Below are positions 6,306-13,615 of a stretch of 19,612 nucleotides of DNA, piece by piece. Source of the DNA: Candidatus Sumerlaeota bacterium (GTDB lineage Bacteria > Sumerlaeota > Sumerlaeia > JADFCT01); NCBI GenBank assembly GCA_026398575.1, contig JAPLSP010000198.1, positions 1-19,612 on the forward strand. The letters run 5' to 3'. Below the pieces are notes generated by a model that saw only the letters and a program-made list of their open reading frames with translations, had not been told where the DNA came from and made no database searches. The translations under genes were made by a program, and so were the position numbers. Within the stretch, counting starts at the first letter, position 1; each line of letters opens with the position of its first letter.

Positions 6306-9050
6306 TCATGCCGTTAGGTTGATTCGTCCGCTGGAGCGGCGCCATGCGCCAAGCCCCGGCGGCTCGGCGCCCAGGCGCAAGGCGCCGGATGGATGTTCAC
6401 TGCCCGTCTCGCGCGCGTCTGTTTGCCCGCGCTGGGACCAGAGCATCTGCCGGTCATCAAAAGCCATATAGGCCGATTGATTCGATTGCTGATGCGGATT
6501 GGCATTCGTGTGGGAGTAAGAACCCGCGAAGCTGACTTGCGGCTGCGGCAAGCCCTGGCGCTCGAATTCCGCTGACAATTGCGGCGCGTTGCGCATCAGA
6601 GCTTCGTGTCCCCGCGCCGTATGCGCCTGGATGACAGCCTGCGCGGTGTTGTCGCCTTTCATGACGATCTCCACCGTGACCTTGCCCAGCTCCGGCGGCG
6701 AAATCTGGAATGTGGCAGCCCGGCGCTCGGGATAAACAGCCAGAGTCCGCCGGGTTTGCTCAACGATCTGCGAGACAAGCGGCTCCGGCGGTTTAGGATT
6801 CAAGCGCTCGGATGCGCCTTCAACGGCGCCCGAACCAGGCGCAGCGCTCAAGACAATGGATTCAGCCGTGGCGGTCGTATCCGGCATTGCCACCCGGTTG
6901 CTTGCAGTTGACGGCGTCGGCCGCAATTCGAGATCGGAATGCGCCTCATTCGAATTCGTCAGCGAACCGGACTCTCTCAAGGAGGCCAGACCTGTCATCG
7001 GGCGCATTTCCGGCGCAAGAGTCGGCGCCGCGGCGTCCACTACCGTCGCCAAGTCCGCGGAAACAATTGAAGTGTTTTGAGATGGCTGCAAAGCGGTTTC
7101 CCGCGCAAGGGTCTGAAATTGGGATGCATTTGCGGATTCCGCTGCGCGACGGTCCGCGCCGGCGATTGCCGGATTCCATGCCGGTTCCGCGAGGGGCTGA
7201 AGACCGACGCCCGCTGAAGAAAGCGCTCCAGCGTTTTTCGGCTGCGGCGCATTGGCGGCAGCAGGTGTGGCCGGATCAGGCGCCACAGGTGTGGTCGAAA
7301 CGGGCGCCACAGCTGTAGTCGAAACGGGCGCCACAGGCATGGCCGAAACAGGCGCAGCAGCTGCAGTCGAAACGGGCGCCACAGGCATGGCCGAAACAGG
7401 CGCCATAGCTGTAGTCGAATTGGGCGCCACAGGTGTGGTCGAATTGGGCGCCACAGGTGTGGTCGAAACGGGCGCCACAGGTGTGGTCGAAACGGGCGCC
7501 ACAGGTGTGGTCGAATTGGGCGCCACAGGTGTGGTCGAATTGGGCGCCACAGGTGTAGTCGAAACGGGCGCCACAGGTGTGGTCGAAACGGGCGCCTTAT
7601 TCTCCGCTTGCTTTTGCGTCTTCAGAGAAGCATCGCCACCGTTCATGGGCTTGAATCCAATCGCTGCCGCCAGTTCCGGCGAGTGGATGGAAGCGGGCGC
7701 CGACGCCATAACCGCGGAACTCGTTGAAGGCGCAAATACAGGCGCAGAAACCGTCTCAGAAGCCGGAGTTATCACCGACGCAAAACCAGGCGCAAGAACC
7801 GCTTTGGGCACAGACGCAGCAGCAGGCGCGGACGCCGGCGCAATTGCAGACCTGAATCCAGGCTCAAGAACAGCCCCATACACAGAGGCAGGCATAGGCG
7901 CCGCTGCACTGGGACCGCCAGCATCTCTGCTGGCGAGTGACGCAGAACTGGGACCGCCAGCATCTCTGCTGGCGAGTGCCGCAGAACTGGGACCGCCAGC
8001 ATCTCTGCTGGCGAGTGCCGCCGCCAATTGCGCACTCGTGGGTGTTACCTGGATTTGTCCTTCCGCCGCAAACGAAGCATTTTCCCCCGCAATCCTAAGA
8101 ACCGCCAGCGCAGTCGGGCCAAGACTTCTCTGACTTCCACCTTCGGCTTTTGGCTGCATCGCGCCCGCCGCTTCTGCGCCACCGCTTTGCTGGCCGTTAC
8201 CTTTTGATTTAGCATTTTCTCCATCTTTGGCAAGCGGCGCAACTGCCTGCGCAGAGGCAAGCGGCGCAACTGCTTGCGCAGACGCAAGCGATATACTCGA
8301 TTGCGCCGATGCAAGTGACATGGCCACTTGCTTGGATGTTTGCGACACACCCGCTTGCGCCGATGCAAGCGAAACACCCGCTTGCGCCGATGCAAGCGAA
8401 ACACCCGCTTGCGCCGATGCAAGCGACGTACCGGCTTGCGCCATCGCAAACGATATGCCCGCTTGCGCCGTTAGCGGCACACTCGCTTTCTCAGCTGCAA
8501 GCGACGAACCCGCCTGCGCCAGCGTATTGAAGACTTCAGGAGCAAGCAGATTTATAGCCCCTGACGCAGACAAACCCATAGCCCCTGCCGCGAGCAAGCC
8601 TGAAGACTCCGGCGTCTGACGGCTTTTTTCTTTCTTTCCTGCGACAGTGTCGCCCGCCGATGGCGTCTTGCCTTCTTTGCCGCAAGGCTGGCCTTGCGGC
8701 AGGCCCTCGGCAGAAGGCTCTCCGTATGTGTTACGCTGAAGGGCATAAGCAATCGCGGCAAGAAAACCGCTTATGGGCGGCTCCAACGATAAAGAGGCAT
8801 CATGGCCGCCCGTTTCCGCATTCGCCGGGTTGGAAGGGCATTGACCAGACGCGGCGGATTGAACCGATCCGCCCAAGATCGTCGAACGCACTCCACCCTG
8901 CGACACATTCATCGCGGACTCAAACTGGACGGCGCCGGCGCCCAGAGCGGAGTCTTCCGAGCCGGCAACAAGGACGTTGCGCCGGGTCGCGCCGGTTGGC
9001 TGGACGCCTGACAGATTCGAAAGCAGAGATAATGAAGAAGGCGACGCCAT
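6306..9050 (-). CDS. fliK: Flagellar hook-length control protein FliK, repeat-expanded
   Basis: The product is 914 aa, about twice the usual FliK length. The C-terminal globular Flg_hook domain (about residues 770-865: [53 protein letters not shown]) is the substrate-specificity switch that acts on FlhB. The rest is low-complexity and disordered, as expected of a molecular ruler. It holds three tandem repeats: GVSLASAQA (9 aa), [13 protein letters not shown] type (13 aa) and STTPVAPV type (8 aa). Ruler length sets hook length in studied FliK proteins, so the expansion could mean a long hook (inference). The Shine-Dalgarno site before the ATG at 9050 is weak. Position between motE and flgD supports the call. 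Confidence 0.9.
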   Translation of the reverse strand: MASPSSLSLLSNLSGVQPTGATRRNVLVAGSEDSALGAGAVQFESAMNVSQGGVRSTILGGSVQSAASGQCPSNPANAETGGHDASLSLEPPISGFLAAIAYALQRNTYGEPSAEGLPQGQPCGKEGKTPSAGDTVAGKKEKSRQTPESSGLLAAGAMGLSASGAINLLAPEVFNTLAQAGSSLAAEKASVPLTAQAGISFAMAQAGTSLASAQAGVSLASAQAGVSLASAQAGVSQTSKQVAMSLASAQSSISLASAQAVAPLASAQAVAPLAKDGENAKSKGNGQQSGGAEAAGAMQPKAEGGSQRSLGPTALAVLRIAGENASFAAEGQIQVTPTSAQLAAALASRDAGGPSSAALASRDAGGPSSASLASRDAGGPSAAAPMPASVYGAVLEPGFRSAIAPASAPAAASVPKAVLAPGFASVITPASETVSAPVFAPSTSSAVMASAPASIHSPELAAAIGFKPMNGGDASLKTQKQAENKAPVSTTPVAPVSTTPVAPNSTTPVAPNSTTPVAPVSTTPVAPVSTTPVAPNSTTPVAPNSTTAMAPVSAMPVAPVSTAAAAPVSAMPVAPVSTTAVAPVSTTPVAPDPATPAAANAPQPKNAGALSSAGVGLQPLAEPAWNPAIAGADRRAAESANASQFQTLARETALQPSQNTSIVSADLATVVDAAAPTLAPEMRPMTGLASLRESGSLTNSNEAHSDLELRPTPSTASNRVAMPDTTATAESIVLSAAPGSGAVEGASERLNPKPPEPLVSQIVEQTRRTLAVYPERRAATFQISPPELGKVTVEIVMKGDNTAQAVIQAHTARGHEALMRNAPQLSAEFERQGLPQPQVSFAGSYSHTNANPHQQSNQSAYMAFDDRQMLWSQRGQTDARETGSEHPSGALRLGAEPPGLGAWRRSSGRINLTA
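7279..7590. repeat. 13 tandem 24-bp units inside fliK
   Basis: The unit begins GGCGCCACAGGTGTGGTCG and is 24 bp long. First and last units start at 7279 and 7567, which is 288 bases or exactly 12 further units. It encodes 8-aa repeats of the STTPVAPV type on the minus strand. Units differ mainly at a GAAACG/GAATTG ending (Val/Asn in the protein). Confidence 0.9.
7909..8021. repeat. Three 39-bp units inside fliK, each with a perfect hairpin
   Basis: Units start at 7909, 7948 and 7987; the last is shortened. Each contains the 8-bp inverted repeat CGCCAGCA / TGCTGGCG around TCTC (7916-7935, 7955-7974, 7994-8013). It encodes 13-aa repeats with SRDAGGPS on the minus strand. The palindrome recalls REP-type sequences. 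Confidence 0.85.
8231..8530. repeat. Degenerate 27-bp tandem repeat inside fliK
   Basis: The unit is built on GCTTGCGCCGATGCAAGCG and has a 27-bp period; the best copies are at about 8352-8430. It encodes the 9-aa repeat GVSLASAQA. Outer copies are more diverged (GCAAGCGGCGCAACTGCTTG), so the array is older or under less homogenisation than the 24-bp one. TTGC...GCAA in each unit gives small hairpins. Confidence 0.8.
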
Positions 9051-9097
9051 CGGCTAAAGATTCCCTGCTGGGGGATCATGCCGGGATGGGGCGTATT

Positions 9098-9745
9098 CTA
9101 CTTGGAAGGTTGGGAGGAGGAGGCGCTAGTCCCCGCGGGCTTGGGAGCGATGGCTTGAAGTTCCTTCGTCAGCGCAATCGCTTTTTCCTTGTCCACGGTC
9201 ACCAAGGAGTCCAATATCTTGGCCACCTTTTTGGTGTCCATGACTTCGAGCAGCGTCAAGGCTTGTTTGGTGTCCAGCCCGGCCATTGCAGTGGCGGCGT
9301 TTTCAGGTTTCATGCCTTCATAAGCCGGCGACAACGCTTTGATTCTTTTCAGGCGATTCTTGTCGGCCAGCGCGTAGGCATCCTCGAGTTTCTTGCGCGC
9401 CTCATCAAACTCACGGCGCTTTTCCTCCAAGATCGCCAATGCCGCACTGTTGCGCTGTTCAGCCTCCCGCACCCGCTGCTCGCGCTCTCCCAACTCCTTT
9501 TCCTTGCGGCGGATAGACTCCATGAGATTCGGAAAGTCCGCATTCGAATCTTTCTGGATGCGTTTCGTAGTCTCCGCCGTAGAGGTAGATATTGCCTTGC
9601 CCAGCACGTCAGCAGAAGGGATCGCAGGTTTTGCGCCATTTTCAGCGGCGAAAGCCTGAACCAGCGGCCCTGTGACTAAGGCGAATAATATCAATATTTG
9701 GAGCGTGAGAGGATGCGCTGCCGTGAGAGAGGATAAAGGATTCAT
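9098..9745 (-). CDS. MotE/YlxF-like flagellar protein (MgtE N-terminal-like domain)
   Basis: The product is 215 aa. An N-terminal hydrophobic segment at about 13-32 (TLQILILFALVTGPLVQAFA) is a membrane anchor or signal peptide. A charged coiled coil follows at about 70-125 (ESIRRKEKELGEREQRVREA, EEKRREFDEARKKLEDA). The C-terminal helical domain (YEGMKPENAATAMAGLDTKQ to ILDSLVTVDKEKAIALTKEL) is MgtE_N-like. This layout and the place between fliJ and fliK are those of YlxF in Bacillus and MotE in Helicobacter, which help the MotC stator protein or are uncharacterised. AGGAGG lies 12 bases ahead of the ATG. A family B repeat (9783-9928) separates it from fliJ. Confidence 0.7.
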   Translation of the reverse strand: MNPLSSLTAAHPLTLQILILFALVTGPLVQAFAAENGAKPAIPSADVLGKAISTSTAETTKRIQKDSNADFPNLMESIRRKEKELGEREQRVREAEQRNSAALAILEEKRREFDEARKKLEDAYALADKNRLKRIKALSPAYEGMKPENAATAMAGLDTKQALTLLEVMDTKKVAKILDSLVTVDKEKAIALTKELQAIAPKPAGTSASSSQPSK

Positions 9746-9782
9746 TGCCGGATCGTGCCTCCTGGAAGTCGGAAATTTTTGC

Positions 9783-9928
9783 CGCTGGCATTGTCATTAA
9801 TGTAAAATCTAAAATGAGAAATGAGTAATTGAAAATGAGACCGTGTGCGGCAGGCATAGGATGCAAGTCTTCGTAATGCTGGCGCCGGGATGGGTTGTCA
9901 TTTTACATTTCTCATTTTTCATTTTGCA
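9783..9928. repeat. Palindromic intergenic repeat, family B, copy 2
   Basis: The left arm 9799-9840 is six exact heptads (AATGTAA, AATCTAA, AATGAGA, AATGAGT, AATTGAA, AATGAGA). The right arm at about 9898-9928 is inverted. The centre (GTGCGGCAGGCATAGGATGC, then TAATGCTGGCGCCGGGATGG) is nearly identical to that of the copy at 12501-12636. The upstream AGATCT segment of the other copies is missing. It abuts the repaired fliJ stop at 9929-9931. Confidence 0.85.
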
Positions 9929-10278
9929 TTAGGTTCTTTGCGTCAGCGCTCTTTCTGCCTTATGCTGGGCAAATTGAAATACAGCAATATCGTCGTTGCG
10001 TTTGCGCTCGTCGGCGTTTTCCTTCCTTGCATAAGCGGCATATTCAGCCTTTGCACGTCGCGCGCATAAGCCGCATAAAGCTCCTGTCGCGCCGGCATGA
10101 AACGTGTTTCCATCATCTGCCGCCGGTCGCGCCCTGCCAGCGCCAAGGCGTTTTCGAGTCCTTGAATGCGTTCCTGAATGCGCGCCAATTCCTTCATCGC
10201 CGCAGCCAGCTCGCGCTGCGCCAAATCCTCCGCCTGCTTGCGAACGACAAGCACAGGATGTAAGGAAAAACGAAACAT
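9929..10278 (-). pseudogene. fliJ: Flagellar export chaperone FliJ, probably frameshifted near the 3' end
   Basis: The start at 10278 gives MFRFSLHPVLVVRKQAEDLA, then QRELAAAMKELARIQERIQ and FMPARQELYAAYARDV, a typical FliJ helical coiled coil next to fliI. Upstream codons in the same frame come from the heptad array and are not FliJ. Read without change, the frame ends at 9943 with an uncharged tail (NMPLMQGRKTPTSANATTI). In the next frame the same DNA gives AEYAAYARKENADERKRND, then DIAVFQFAQHKAERALTQRT and stop TAA at 9929-9931, which is charged and FliJ-like. A one-base shift near 10045-10075, around the CG run GCGCGCG, is therefore likely. It may be genuine or a sequencing or assembly error. 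FliJ promotes FliI-ATPase coupling to FlhA. The product would be about 116 aa, against roughly 147 in enteric FliJ. Confidence 0.7.
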
Positions 10279-10282
10279 GCTA

Positions 10283-11004
10283 AATGTCCAATGTCCAACA
10301 GGGAATGTCCAATGTCCAACAGTGAATGTCCAATGTCGAACAGGGAATGTCCAATGTCCAACAGGGAATTTCCAATTTCCAACAAAGAAGGCCGAAAACC
10401 CCAAAAACAATCTGCCAATACGCATTATGAAATGCTAATTTGCCTTATCTTTACTGCGTGCTGTTTCAATGCTTTTGAAAAATATGGCGATCAGCTCATT
10501 GCACTCTTTTATAATCGGTTCCATTTTGGTGGAAGGCTCTATGAGCGGTTTTCTGGAAATCATCTTGAGCCATACGCCTGATTCTCGAAGCTCTTTTAAG
10601 GCTATTCGCATTTTGTGGATAAAATCCCTTCGCGATTCAGCGCCTTGTGCCTCGGCATAATTCGGCGCCGGCGATGTTCCGGACCTCAATAGCTGCTCGG
10701 CAATATGCCTGCCCACTATCGTGTGCGGCAACGCTTCGACCACATCCATGATTCTAAGCGCAAAGGAAATGAGCCTCTCTTCCAGATCAAATTGCTTTTT
10801 GTCTTTTGAAGGATCCATGATCATTTCCTCTTCAAGCGAAAATGAAACCTCCCCATTCGACATTGGTCATCCACTGGCAAAAGTTGGAAATTGGACATTC
10901 CCTGTTGGAAATTGGACATTCCCTGTTGGACATTGGACATTCCCTGCTGGACATTGGAAATTCCCTGTTGGACATTGGAAATTCCCTGTTGGACATTGGA
11001 CATT
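10283..11004. mobile_element. Putative element: four-helix-bundle gene between inverted heptad arms, inserted between fliI and fliJ
   Basis: The left arm 10283-10383 is exactly 14 heptads plus 3 bases (types AATGTCC, AACAGGG, AATTTCC). The right arm 10883-11004 is the same family inverted (TTGGACA, TTCCCTG). Between them lies one intact gene at 10435-10818. The element fills the fliI-fliJ gap almost completely: 4 bases remain to the fliJ ATG (10278) and 3 to the fliI stop (11008-11010). fliI and fliJ are normally adjacent, so this looks like an insertion. No transposase or target duplication is visible, and calling it mobile is an inference. Confidence 0.55.
10435..10818 (-). CDS. Four-helix-bundle protein (TIGR02436 / 23S rRNA-intervening-sequence protein family)
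   Basis: I place the start at 10818 (MDPSKDKKQFDLEERLISFA), where GAGGA stands 7 bases upstream; the ATG at 10824 is too close to that site. The 127-aa product has the family's hallmark run: FDLEERLISFALRIMDVVE, EQLLRSGTSPAPNYAEAQG, AESRRDFIHKMRIALKELRE and SGVWLKMI, ending in CNELIAIFFKSIETA. The fold is four antiparallel helices. Members occur in intervening sequences of 23S rRNA genes, and relatives (Avd) assist reverse transcriptase in diversity-generating retroelements. The function of solitary copies is unknown. This one sits within the flagellar operon in the same orientation, enclosed by inverted repeats. It has no frameshift and its own ribosome site, so it is probably translated. 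Confidence 0.88.
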   Translation of the reverse strand: MDPSKDKKQFDLEERLISFALRIMDVVEALPHTIVGRHIAEQLLRSGTSPAPNYAEAQGAESRRDFIHKMRIALKELRESGVWLKMISRKPLIEPSTKMEPIIKECNELIAIFFKSIETARSKDKAN

Positions 11005-11007
11005 TCA

Positions 11008-12393
11008 TCAGCCCGCCGTCGCCGGCAGCCGCTCTCCGGCTGTCTGCGCGCGGCTGCGCTGATACGCCTCGCATGAGGCGCACAGTTGCGCCAGACTCTG
11101 AACGCTGCTGGATAAATCCGACTTGTCCTCAATTTCCTGCCGCAAGAATTTATTGACCATCGGCATAATGGCGATGGCTTCGTCAATCTCCGCATTCGTC
11201 CCTTTCGAATAGGCGCCGATATTGATCAGCGTCTCAGACTCGCGATAGATCGCCATCAAACGCTGGATGCGGCCGGCCATGTCTGTGTGTTCGCGCGGAA
11301 CAATCTCCCTCATCAGGCGGCTTTTGCTGGCCAATATGTCCACCGCGGGGAAGTGGTTGCGATCCGCCAAGGCGCGCGAAAGCGTGATATGGCCGTCCAG
11401 GATCGAGCGGCAGGCGTCGGCCACCGGATCGGTCAGATCGTCGCCTTCAACCAAAACATTGTATATGCCCGTGACGCTGCCCGGACCGCTTCTCATGCCG
11501 GCTTGTTCGAGCAGACGCGGCAGCAGAGCCAGCACCGACGGCGTATATCCCTTGGTGGTGGGCGGCTCGCCGACGGCCAAACCCACCTCACGCTGCGCCA
11601 TGCAGAACCGGGTGACCGAATCCATCATCAGCAAAACATTTTTCCCCTGCTCGCGAAAGTAGTCGGCGATGGCCGTGGCCACAAAAGCCCCGCGCGTGCG
11701 CAGCAACGGGGACACGTCAGAAGTAGCGGCGATCACCACGGAACGGGCCAGTCCCTCAGACCCGAGGTCGCGCTCGATGAACTCCTTGACCTCGCGTCCG
11801 CGTTCGCCGATCAGTCCGATGACGTTGACGTCGGCCGAGGTGTATCGGGCCATCATTCCCAGCAAAACGCTCTTGCCAACGCCCGATCCGGAAAAGATGC
11901 CCATGCGCTGTCCAATCCCGCAAGTCAGCAATCCGTTGATACAGCGCACGCCAAGGTCAATCGGCTCACTGATACGGCGGCGATCAATGGGATTGATCGG
12001 ATCGCCATACAACGGCCACTCCATCTCAAAACCCGGAATGGGCCCGCCGTCCAGCGGCAATCCCTTGGCGTCCAGCACGCGGCCCAGCAGCTGGGGCCCG
12101 ACGCGAATGGTCGGCGCGCTGCGGATCGAGATGATTTTGCTTCCCGGATGAATGCCGCGCATATCGCCCAAGGGCATCAGGATCGCCAGGTTTTCGCGGA
12201 AGCCGACAATCTCGGCCTGGACCGGCGCCTGGCGATGCGGTGAAAAAATATCGCACAATCGCCCGATGGAAGCATCGGGGCAATGCCCCTCGATGACTGT
12301 TCCCACGACCTGCGTGACCTTGCCCGCCACTTGAATGGTATCCGTGGCGGAAATCTGGCGGAGGATCGCATCTGCGGGGAAGGAAATTTGCAT
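11008..12393 (-). CDS. fliI: Flagellar export ATPase FliI
   Basis: The product is 461 aa, a normal length. It has the F1-beta-like fold. The Walker A loop is GSGVGKS (169-175), the catalytic-glutamate segment IGERGREVKEF (about 195-205), and the Walker B strand NVLLMMDSVTRF (Asp258). Further family motifs are GEPPTTKGYTPSVLALLPRL and SLLEQAG-like GSVTGIYNVLVEGDD. It hydrolyses ATP at the base of the type III export gate with FliH and FliJ. The ATG is preceded by only a weak GGGA site. It is followed at 3 bases by the four-helix-bundle element, which separates it from fliJ. The product ends QTAGERLPATAG, and no damage is evident. Confidence 0.95.
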   Translation of the reverse strand: MQISFPADAILRQISATDTIQVAGKVTQVVGTVIEGHCPDASIGRLCDIFSPHRQAPVQAEIVGFRENLAILMPLGDMRGIHPGSKIISIRSAPTIRVGPQLLGRVLDAKGLPLDGGPIPGFEMEWPLYGDPINPIDRRRISEPIDLGVRCINGLLTCGIGQRMGIFSGSGVGKSVLLGMMARYTSADVNVIGLIGERGREVKEFIERDLGSEGLARSVVIAATSDVSPLLRTRGAFVATAIADYFREQGKNVLLMMDSVTRFCMAQREVGLAVGEPPTTKGYTPSVLALLPRLLEQAGMRSGPGSVTGIYNVLVEGDDLTDPVADACRSILDGHITLSRALADRNHFPAVDILASKSRLMREIVPREHTDMAGRIQRLMAIYRESETLINIGAYSKGTNAEIDEAIAIMPMVNKFLRQEIEDKSDLSSSVQSLAQLCASCEAYQRSRAQTAGERLPATAG

Positions 12394-12433
12394 TTTGATC
12401 CCGTTTGGAGTTCAAGCTTTAGAGTCTTAAATT

Positions 12434-12636
12434 AAATGTTCTCCGCATTTTGCGTAGATCTTTTGGGATGTGGTGTCAGCCAGCTTATGGCGCTGTTATC
12501 AATGTAAAATGTAAAATGAGAAATGAGAAATTGAAAATGAGGCCGCGCGCGGCAGGCATAGGATGCAGGGCTGCGTAATGCTGGCGCCGGGATGGGTTGT
12601 CATTTTGCATTTCTCATTTTTTTAATTTGCATTATG
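12434..12636. repeat. Palindromic intergenic repeat, family B, copy 3
   Basis: This is the full-length copy. 12434-12500 carries AAATGTTCTCCGCATTTTGC and AGATCTTTTGGGAT, as in copy 1. The left arm 12501-12542 is six exact heptads (AATGTAA x2, AATGAGA x2, AATTGAA, AATGAGG). The centre, GGCCGCGCGCGGCAGGCATA and onwards, closely matches copy 2. The inverted right arm ends at about 12636, 20 bases from the fliH stop. Confidence 0.85.
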
Positions 12637-12656
12637 ATTTAGGTTGTGTCTGGCAA

Positions 12657-13466
12657 TCAATTCGGCGTGGCGCCCGCGCCAGCATCCCCCAGCGGCTCTT
12701 GCGATTCCTCGGCTTCGCCGGGAACCAGGGCATTCCAAAGGATCGCCAGCTGTGTTTCAATGCTCGCGTCAATCTGGCCTGATTCCGTCTCAGCGATGAC
12801 GCCGCCGCGCAGGACGGCATAGTCGGGCTTCAGGGTGATTTCCTCGCTATGGCGGGCAAATTCAGGAAGTATGCTTCCGGACTGCTGAAGATATTCTATA
12901 TCCAGCGGATGAAGACGCAAGACGATGCGTCCGCCGGTAACGGTGCGTTTGAGGGCTTCGCGCGCGACGCTGACCACCGCTTCGGGATGCTGCGACAGCT
13001 CTTTATGCAGAATGCGCGTGGCAATGGCCATCGCCACGCGGACGAGTTCGCCCTCCATCTGCCGGACGATTTGCATGCGGATCCCTATGATCTCCTGAAC
13101 CAGCGAATCCAGCGTCTTGACGATGGGCTCCAACTTTTGCTGCCCAAGGAGCGCGCCGGCTCGTTCGCCTTGCTCAAAGCCTTGATGATAGGCTTCTTCG
13201 GCGACGACTTCCGCCTGGCGCCGCGCCTCTTCCAGGATGCGTTGAGCTTCATGGCGCGCCAGTTCAAGGCCGGACAAGGGCGCCGGCTTGGACAAATGAC
13301 TGGCGAGGGCTTCTGCCTGGCCGCTGTCCTCATTGATGAGGACAAGGCGATGCCCCTCTGCCGAATGATCCGTCGCGCCGGCGGGCATGATGCCATTGCC
13401 TGAGCTCAGCGAGCCTATCCGCCCAAACCCTTCAACTGCAATCGCATGTCCGCCAGAAGAAGCCAT
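12657..13466 (-). CDS. fliH: Flagellar assembly protein FliH
   Basis: The product is 269 aa. A coiled-coil N-half (EAQRILEEARRQAEVVAEEA, then YHQGFEQGERAG with the family's glycine-spaced motif) leads to the C-terminal domain VRVAMAIATRILHKELSQHP, DYAVLRGGVIAETESGQIDA and SIETQLAILWNAL, matching FliH/HrpE. FliH dimers bind FliI and tether it to the export gate. Residues 1-60 are poorly conserved. The ATG at 13466 is preceded 8 bases away by GGAC within AATGGACATTGA, a heptad-family fragment, and no stronger ribosome site exists. It lies between fliG and fliI, as in other operons. Confidence 0.88.
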   Translation of the reverse strand: MASSGGHAIAVEGFGRIGSLSSGNGIMPAGATDHSAEGHRLVLINEDSGQAEALASHLSKPAPLSGLELARHEAQRILEEARRQAEVVAEEAYHQGFEQGERAGALLGQQKLEPIVKTLDSLVQEIIGIRMQIVRQMEGELVRVAMAIATRILHKELSQHPEAVVSVAREALKRTVTGGRIVLRLHPLDIEYLQQSGSILPEFARHSEEITLKPDYAVLRGGVIAETESGQIDASIETQLAILWNALVPGEAEESQEPLGDAGAGATPN

Positions 13467-13469
13467 TCA

Positions 13470-13613
13470 TCAATGTCCATTTTCAGGGGTCAGGGGTCAG
13501 AGTTTAGATTATTAATTTCAAATTTCAAATTGGATATTGGATATTGGATAATTGTCTTTTGAATACTTGGATATTGGATATTGGATATTGGATATTGGAT
13601 ATTGAATGTTGGA
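13470..13613. repeat. Heptad arrays filling the fliG-fliH gap
   Basis: Three 7-base types follow each other: CAGGGGT (two units at 13484-13497, a third diverged), ATTTCAA (13517-13530) and ATTGGAT (13531-13551) in one unbroken register, then TTGGATA x5 (13567-13601). The junction ...TTGTCTTTTGAATACTTGG resembles the fliE-fliF and left-edge copies. The array ends about 2 bases from the fliG stop at 13616. Confidence 0.85.
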
Positions 13614-13615
13614 CT

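Noticed and set aside
7252..8133. Plus-strand open frame of 293 aa rich in ETGATGV repeats opposite fliK
   Set aside because: It is the reverse reading of the repetitive fliK sequence. Operon context and the conserved C-terminal FliK domain support the minus strand.
10279..10425. An N-terminal extension of FliJ rich in GHWTFPV repeats
   Set aside because: It is the heptad array read in frame because the unit is 21 bp. The FliJ family begins at MFRFSLHP (10278).
10283..11004. CRISPR array
   Set aside because: The repeats are contiguous 7- or 21-bp units without unique spacers, and no cas genes are present.
10821..11195. Proteins made of MSNVQQG or LDIGHSLL repeats in the arms
   Set aside because: They arise from the repeat on either strand, have no family resemblance and overlap fliI.
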